From NCBI RefSeq assembly GCF_000003815.2, contig NC_049986.1, positions 8,343,751 to 8,407,750 of the forward strand: a stretch of DNA of 64,000 nucleotides. Direction: 5' to 3'. The stretch is from Branchiostoma floridae (Eukaryota; Chordata; Leptocardii; Amphioxiformes; Branchiostomatidae). The translations under genes were made by a program, and so were the position numbers. This document shows, piece by piece, positions 26,001 to 35,000 of this stretch. Numbering within the stretch: position 1 is the first letter of the stretch; every line of letters starts with the position of its first letter. The notes under the pieces are model-generated. The model was not told the DNA's origin. It did no database searches and saw only the letters and a list, made by a program, of their open reading frames with translations.

Positions 26001-29000
26001 TATACAGGACAACACTAAGTGACTATAAGGCATATTGTTGCTATTTTTCTTTGAAAATACACTTAATGTTGATTCAAATATTCCTTGGGCCTAAGGCACA
26101 TTCCCAAACCGGAGCCCAGCCGGGTAGCTTTTAGGAACGAAAAGTATGATATAAAAGACACCAAACTACACAAGACGTAAAGAGAATAGCCTGTTGGTTC
26201 CAGAAATAGTCCAGTTAAGGTGCATTATTTAGTTATATTTTTCGTTTCCACAAACAGCCCGGCTGGGCCCCGGTAAGGCAAAGGCAAGTTTATATGGACA
26301 AAGGCAAACAGTAGATATAGATGGTACCTTGACTTTGTGTTCAAATCTATTACAGTAATGATGTAAGCAATTTGATATTATCTGCCTATAGGGTATGCCA
26401 GGCCTTGATGGAATACGCGGTGAAGATGGTGATCAAGGCGAACAGGTAAAATTACCATCGCTGTGGGGAGATCAAGATTATATATGTGTCTGTTTTAGCT
26501 CTATGTACAATGTACTACTCACTGTCAGTCAGTCTATACAGACTATAAATCATATCTGTGCAAACAAAAATACAATAGCTGATTCAATTTTCTTGTATTT
26601 TCAATTAGTATATGGTCAGAAAAGCTGATTACATTATTTTAACATATAACAGATGTTGTAATATCCACTAAAATTGTTCAGAACAATGTATTGTGTGTCC
26701 TATCACTCACTCACTCACTCAACCTCATTAAGTTGTTTTACATGATTCTATAGCTATGTGGTTCGAAAACAGGAAAATGGTAACATTTGCATAGAATTAC
26801 ATTATAAGGCCATTTCTTCATCAGTGATTATAACAATAAGACTTTTTCTACCCTAGGGCCTTATGGGTCCACCAGGAGTCAGAGGTATCAGAGGAAGTAC
26901 AGGCAACGTGGTAAGTACATGTTCTATCCTATTCCTGTCTTCCAACAGTTCTGGATTTACAGTTCTGGGTGACAAGAAAGGCAACTGTCATGTGTTCATC
27001 ATTATCATCATCTGTCGACCAGGGGGGGGGGGGTTATTTCATGTGTGTTACAAATGGAAGTCAAATTGAAAATACATTGAAGACAGATGTTTTTCACATT
27101 ATGGAGGGAGGATTTTGCAAACCTGCTATGTTCAGTTCCATTATGATTATATAATCGAATTTGTGGGATTGATTACTCCATGAAATTTTGAATATTGATC
27201 ACAAGTTTGATTTCCTACAGGGAAGTCGAGGAGTTATTGGAATGCCAGGGGCACCAGGCAAACAGGGACCAAAGGTAGGACACTCTCTTTTCTGTAGATG
27301 GATACTTATAAAATCATCCATGTTACGACAATTGTTTTGACCATTACTTACTGGACTTGATTGTACAATGTAGATAGATGGGATTCAACATGATATTGTG
27401 ATTTTAGGCTGGACTCGGGGGCAGAACAATGATTTACTTTGGCCCATAGTAGTGCCAAAATAATAATGGGGCAAAACCAAGAACCCGACATGTGACATGC
27501 TAGGGTACACTAACCCATAAGGGTCTCCATTTACTCATGCTCTCTGTTCCGACAGAAAATATACTCCAGAGTTACTTTATCTCCGCCCACTCACCGCAAG
27601 GCGACATTAAAGATTTTTCTCCTCTGCTTGTTGATTGCTGATACTGTCAGTGTCCCTGTCTGTTTGTTAGTTGTTCTCACCAAGGAATATTGTTTGGGTT
27701 TGATGGTAGCCTTTTCCTTGAGCTTTACTTTCTTATATTTTTCTTATAGGGGGAAAAGGGGGATGCTGGTGCACCTGGATTACCAGGCACAACAGGCTTT
27801 CCTGTGAGTACAAGTCATGTATTTCCTACTTCTGTTGGTTCCAGAAATAGTCCAGTAAAGGTGTATAATAATTGACATGGGCTTAATGTTAATCATGTAG
27901 TTTTTCAAGGTTTTTTGTCTTGTACATTGGTGTTTCATTACATGGTTTTTATGAGTTCGCATTTGTTATACTGTTATTATCTGCCTAGATGATTAAGCTG
28001 TTTGTAACCTTGAACAGATACAAATGTACATAACTACTTTCTCTGTGATTTTGTACCCTAGGGCTTTGATGGCTTTCCTGGAACATGGGGACCAAAGGGA
28101 GATCCTGGCAAACCTGTGAGTTCAAAAAGAAGTTCGAAAATTACTTAATATATCAATTCTGAAGCACAGTAATGGCATGCTGGGGAAACCCCTTCCCTGT
28201 CCATGGTGCTGAAAATGAAATCTAACAACATTCTGAGTAGAAGACTTTATTTTTTCCCTTTGTTATAGTACTTTTTCAATGTATTGTGTGTCCTATCACT
28301 CACTCACTCACTCACTCACTCACTCACTCACTCACTCAAACATATAGGTACTTATGAATGTCCCCAAATGTTGCAGCTTTGTTTCTCCAGTGTAACATAT
28401 TGACATAACATTGCAGGGTACGGTCGGTGTCCCGGGTACCGCTGGGCAGCCAGGCAGGAGGGGCAAGGTGGGGTCTGCTGGCGCGCCAGGGGTCAAAGGT
28501 AGCAGGGGACCAAGAGGAGCAGAGGTCGGTGCAAGAAATCACTATTTCAAAATAAGAGAACATGTAGAAAGAAAAGGAATTCATGTCATATAATGTCTAT
28601 CAATAAGCGAGGTACTTTTTTGCTCATTTTTAGATTTAAGTTTGCATGGCTTTTCTTACAGCAGAGCTTTATTAATTCCACTTTCTTGCCTGACTAAAAT
28701 CTCGCTTCTAGCGGCTGGCCCTACAGTTGCCACCACCTATAATAAGAAGGGTGGTCATTAACCCCAGCCAGCGAGAGATTGTGTAAACACAAGCTACTTT
28801 ACATTCAAATGATGAAAGTTGAAACAAATGTGACTTTTTTTTGTCCGCAGGGAGACGAGGGAAACCGTGGCTGGAACGGATTCCCTGGCCCGCTGGGTAT
28901 CAAGGTGAGATAACCATTTCAGACATTTCTATATTCTGGTAGCAAAAATTAAAAAAAAAAAGCAACTTAGTCTACTAGACAGACCTGTGTAATGTGTAGG

Positions 29001-32000
29001 AAAAAATTAAATGCAATGTATTTTTGCCCACAGCTGGTTTTTTTAAAGTTTATTAGAATTCAATGCCTCATGCTGACAGTTTTGAATGGTTTGTTCTCAG
29101 GGCACTGTAGGTGAATATGGTTTTGACGGAAGACTTGGACCCAAAGGCCCTCCCGGGAATGAAGGGTTAAAGGGTGTGAAAGGTCCTTCTGGTCCAGATG
29201 GCAAGCCAGGTCCAGAGGTGAGATATCCTTCCCGGTGTATCTTTATCTGACAGGGTTCTAGCCGGCATCCGTCCTTCCGCCATTTGATGAAATTTTGCTG
29301 CTGAGGGCGGACATACATTTTGCCCATTCCGTCCTCTATGATGGACAAAAACGTTAAGACATTAACACAGATGCTATTGAACCAAGCAGAGTCTACAAGC
29401 AAAATCTGCCCCTAAAAATGCCAGAGCAAGCGTTTCAGATGGTCTAGATTTCAAAATTTTCCCCTAGGATGTAAAAGATTTCAAAATCCAGGGGTCCAGA
29501 AAAAATTCATGCTGGCTAGAATACTTGTATCTGAATCACAAAACATAATACACTACACAAAGGTGCAAAGTTTGAAACTGTATTACAGCGAAATAAACAT
29601 TTGTCAACATTTTTTCTTTTGTAAGGGTTTGGCAGTAGGGATCAAACTTTAAGAAGTGATTTTTTTCCTGATATTAATGCATCTCTCAATATCTTTTTTG
29701 TAAGTTGTCATCCTGCACATTAACTAACATGTTTTTGTCCATTTTTTTTTTTCACAGGGCGAAAAGGGAGTAAAGGTACAATTTTTGTTTTCCTCTTAGA
29801 TTGACATTTTACAATCCTCTTTTAAAAATTACTGTTTCTTGAAAAGAAGAGTTTGCATGTATAGACTATATACAACATTGTCTTGTTTTGACATGGTGTC
29901 ATGGGTCTAAAATTACATATTACATATGTGTATTACATATTATATATGCGTAATTATGATACACTTTGAATACATGTGGGTGCACTGTATAGGGTTGAGT
30001 TGTTCAATAGAATTTGTCCTAATTTTAATTACAGGGTGACCGTGGAACACCTGGTACGCATGGCTTGCGGGTAAGCTTGACTTTAATTATCTTTAATTAT
30101 TAAGACTGAAAAAATTTGATTGTTATCAAATAACATAATGGACCCAAAGGTTTTATTTTTTCTATAATCCTTTATAATGATGAAGGTAAACTCAAAATAA
30201 CATTTTCTTTTTTGCTTTTCATGATCAGGGTGCACCAGGACCTCCTGTAAGTACAACATATTATGCATCAATTTGGGTCTGGTTCAATTCTTAATCTGTC
30301 TTTGTAATATTTAGCATATTATACGACATGGAATTATCTGATTGATGTCTAATTTTAATTCTTTGTCTCCTCTTCAGGGAAGACCAGGCCCTCCAGTAAG
30401 TATAAGCTACAAGATGCATTTATCATAATCTGTGCAGATACTAGTGTTTTTAGTAATGACATACCGTATTTTATGTAAGTATGTACCCAATTAAAGTACT
30501 AGTATTCACTCCTGATTTGGGGCAAAGTCTCAGGCAGATCTATGGGACTGAAATGTAAAATGTAAAAACTCAAGTTTCACTTCTTAGACAACACCAATGT
30601 GTATGTTTTGAGCCCTTCCTAGAAAGAAGTTCCACCTTGCTTTATTTTAGGCTCTTTTACCATTTATCTATTCAGTAACCTCAAATAACGTAATTTATTT
30701 ATTTATTTATTTATTAATCTTTCAGGGTAGTCCCTACAGTTTTGTAATGCACCCCATCTTTGGCAACAAGTTGTAGTACCTTTTCAATTTTTAAAAGTTT
30801 AAAAGTGCGTACTATATTCCGGAAAATACAGTATTAGTCATGTGTAGTTCAATGCTTTAGAAATATGCATGATTTGTGGTATCTTCTACGTATACATGTA
30901 TAACATATAGTAGCTACATGTTGCTGATAAACTTAACTGAGGGCTTTTTTTTTCTTTCCACCAGGGCCCAACTGGGACTTTTCCCTCACTATCTGTAAGT
31001 ATATGAACATTATATATACTACAACAAAAGTACAGGTCTTATATTAAGTTACGTAGAATATTGTACATTAAATTATCATAAGTTACGTAGAATATTCTAC
31101 ATTTACATTATCACTAATCCATTATTGTATTAGTAGCATCTTTGATTCATTTCACTTAATATATATTTTTTTCACCACTGTTTGCTTTACTTTTAAGCTG
31201 TTAGTTTATTTTATTCTTGTAGGCTTGTACAGATCTGCATCTAACATAATGATTGTGTTTGTTTACCATTTACTTTGTGTTTCTGCATAACATTTCAAGC
31301 AACTTAACATTTTAAACAACTTACGATATTTGAAGTATGCAGCACATTTAACGCTGGTTCACCTTAATCCGTAGGGTAACCTGTATCCGTTGTTTTTGAA
31401 TACAGGTTGTATTTAGGGAAGTCAGGTGAACGGTGGTTTCAAACTGCAATGTTTTGAAAATATCACAATTGTAAAACAACCGTCCTTCGACTTGATATCC
31501 CAGAATACCCTGTTTTTAGAAACAATGGATATAGGTTAACCACCGCATAAAGGTGAATTAGCGTTACTATCTCAGCATTTTCTGATACATTTTATTGTCA
31601 AGTACATCTTTAATTTCATGTTCCTGCAGACCTCAGAGGAGTTTGATGCCGCCATTAAACTTCTCCTACAGAACACACAACGGGAGTTTGACATTGAGGT
31701 AAGGGGGAGGGGGGCGTGAGGTGCTGCATGTCAAACCACATACAAGTGACAGAATGCACCAATATTTGCTTGCACATCGGTCTGTAAAAGTTTGCTTTGT
31801 GTGCCTGCTTGGTTTGTTTGTTTACCTTGCATGTCTTGATACTCTGAGTGTCACATTGCAAGCTATGACATAAAAAGTGCACAAATCCACTGCTCTTGTC
31901 ACTTTGCGGGCCTGCTAATTCATTGCTGTCTGCCATATCCTGCTTGGAGCAGTAGCTTGTAGTTTATTAAGCTTGTCACCATGTAACTTGTACTTACTAT

Positions 32001-35000
32001 ATCGCTCTTAAGCTTCATTGAAAGGTTAGCAAAGTGCTCTCATATCATCGCTTACGTTAGTTTTACACTACATTTGTTGCAATGTTACTATGCTAGCTTC
32101 TTGTTGCTGACTTCATAGAGTACTTTTACATGCATTAGTTCATAGTAGGACTGTTGAATCATTCAATGTTTTGTGGATCATGGTTTGTTGTGTTGATGAC
32201 ATATAACAATGATCTTGATTATCATAGTCAAGTACATGAGTTTCACTATAGTTAAATCATTAAAATTCATTGACTTTCACAACATGATTGCCACCTTCTA
32301 ATGCTTTTGATTAAATCATAAAATGTATCATATAAGATTTTCGCATGGTGCGTTATGAACGTTAACTTTACTACTGAAGTAGCCAATATTATATGAAAAA
32401 TAATATCAGTAACATCACGCAGAATATTGTGCCAATAGTACCATTCCTGCTAACTATCTATTTAGTTCACAGATCCAGGCTCATTGGTTTTGTTCATTGT
32501 AGAAATCCATTGATCATCATTAAGTTGTGAGTGTTGCTTGTTTCATCATCCGTAATGACATTCCATGTACAGTACTGCCACCTAACATGTTTCCATGTTA
32601 CTGCAGGTAACTTCACAATCATCTCCCCCATTATGTCCGCTCTAGTGACAGGCATGTGCATGGCCCTGCATGTAAGGCCAGGCCTGGCATGTGCCTGGGC
32701 ATGTTTGGCTGAATTATGGCATGTTTACAGGAAGAGCAATCGGGCTCGGGCTCAGGCTTTGGATCGGGCGCGGGCTCCTTCCTGATTAGGAAGGCCGACC
32801 ACATTGCAAAGTTGACCAATCTTACTCATGCAGCATTGTCCCATGTTCCGCAGGTGCCTCAAAGGGACCAACAGCAAATGGTATAGCAACATCTTCATGC
32901 CTTTTCCATTTGATTGTGTTTCCCTTTACTAGACAGGCTGACTGGGAAGAAACTGTCCATCCTGTTGAATGGTACAGGGTCCTAACCAACACAGGGTTCT
33001 AGGCAGCGTCCGTCCTTAAGTCCTTCTGACGGAATTTTGCTGCTTGGGATGAACAAAAATCTTCCTCTATGATGGACAAAAGTCGGTTTGTAAAGACATT
33101 AAAACAGATTAAACAAGCAAAATTTACCCCTCAAAATACAGGAAATAGCATTTCAGATGGTCTAGATTTCAAAATTTTCCAGGTGAAGCATGCTCCCAGA
33201 CCCCTCCTAGGAAGGATTTCCAAATTCAAAATCCAGGGAATGAAAAAAAATTCAAGCTGTCTAAAACGCTGAACCAACATAAAGAAAATTTTTTGTGAAA
33301 AAAAAACACGGCTAAAAGTACAGGACTACCTACATTTCTATAGTGGTGTCTAATCTCTGCCATTTAATGATGGATGTCTCTTCCTTACTCAGCCATGGTC
33401 TCCCTTTCATTGATCCCTGCAAATGTTTTACTGAATGTGCTTGCCTTCTTTCAATACACTCTTTCTCTGTATATTTCTACGTCTTTTTCTTCTTTCTATT
33501 GACGAAGCCACGTACTTGTGGATTTTGTCAGCTCCATTCTTTTGCTAAGCCATTTTTTCAGAGTAGCTTTGTGTGTGATGTACATGTATGTATCATTTCA
33601 AAAGACTTAGACCATAGATTATGCTAAAATATTGACGGAATCACTGAATTATATCTACAACGAATTCTCTTTAATACTGGTATGATAAGGATATCTTAAA
33701 TTTGATTTAAGCAATGAATTTTACATAACTTACTGCAGAATAGAATGAAGATTTATTTTAAACCCTACCTAAACAACATGACAGTTGTAACTCATTAACA
33801 GTGACTGTACAGAAAATGTTAGTTCACCTTTATCCCTGGGGTAACCTATATCTGGCCTTTTTAAAAACAGGGATATTATACTTAGGGATATTAAGTCGAT
33901 GAATGTTGGTTTCAGATTAGAATATTTTCAAAACTGCATTTTGAAACCACTGTTCGTTTGCATCCCCAAATACTCTGTGTTTTTTTAAACAACGAATATA
34001 GGTCAAACTGCAGATAAAGGTGAAGTAGTATTAATGCCTTTTGGATTGAAGTGAAAGTTTTGACAATGATGTAACAAGTTCAACTCTTATTTTGCAGCAT
34101 ATGGATGTTTTTGAAACCCTCCAGTACCTCACTTCTTACATAGAAAGTATTAAGAATCCTCTGGGCACAAAAGAGAACCCTGCGAGAACATGCAGGGACC
34201 TAGTGGACTGCAAGTACAAGAGAGATGACGGTGAGTGTTACAGTGGAGGAAATGTTATGATATCTATCATAAGCAAAATTGGGGTCATGAGGCATACCTG
34301 AATGGTGTTTGGCCCTGAAGCCAGAGGTCCTGGGTACAAATCCTGTCACAATGCCAATCTTATGCCCTTTTAAAACCCTTAGACTGCCAAGCCCGGATAT
34401 ATCCGGCACACATATACATGCCCTGTGTGCCACGCCCGGATATATCCAGGATAGCGTATTCCCCCAAAGTACCAGCTTCGTGCGCGTATAGCGCACGGAC
34501 TTCGAAAGTTAGGAACTTCGGCCTTGTTCCAGGGGTTATTTTTGGAGGTCAGCGGCCAACCCTGGCATTGATGGCATTTTAAAGGGCTGGAACACTGGCA
34601 GTTTAAGGGTTAAAAGGCACTTTACATGACTTTCCTTACTCCAACAAGGTGTAAAATTGGGTTCCTGACTTTGGTTGGGGAGGTATAAGGTGGTGGGAGG
34701 AGAGGGTAAGGCTACGCCTTCCAATGCCATAGCCTACACATTGAATTACGATCTATTGCCCCTACGGCCTAACAAAGGCCATGGGACTACCTTTACTTTT
34801 ACCTTGAATTGATTGGAGGTTATACATTTATTTGTGTTGGGATGACAAGAAAGAGATCATGAGAATAGCATGGTATCCAAACCCTCTTTACAGCTGCCAT
34901 ATCTCTTTCTTGCTCCCTTCTATCTGCAGAGAAGATGAGAGAGACTCGGCTGCTATAATAGTTTTGGATGACAGGCTACATGATAATTCATCATTTGGAA

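Noticed and set aside
28286-28338. CRISPR-like regular repeats or other prokaryotic systems
   Set aside because: The only regular arrays are microsatellites and minisatellites. The window is clearly animal nuclear DNA with spliced genes.
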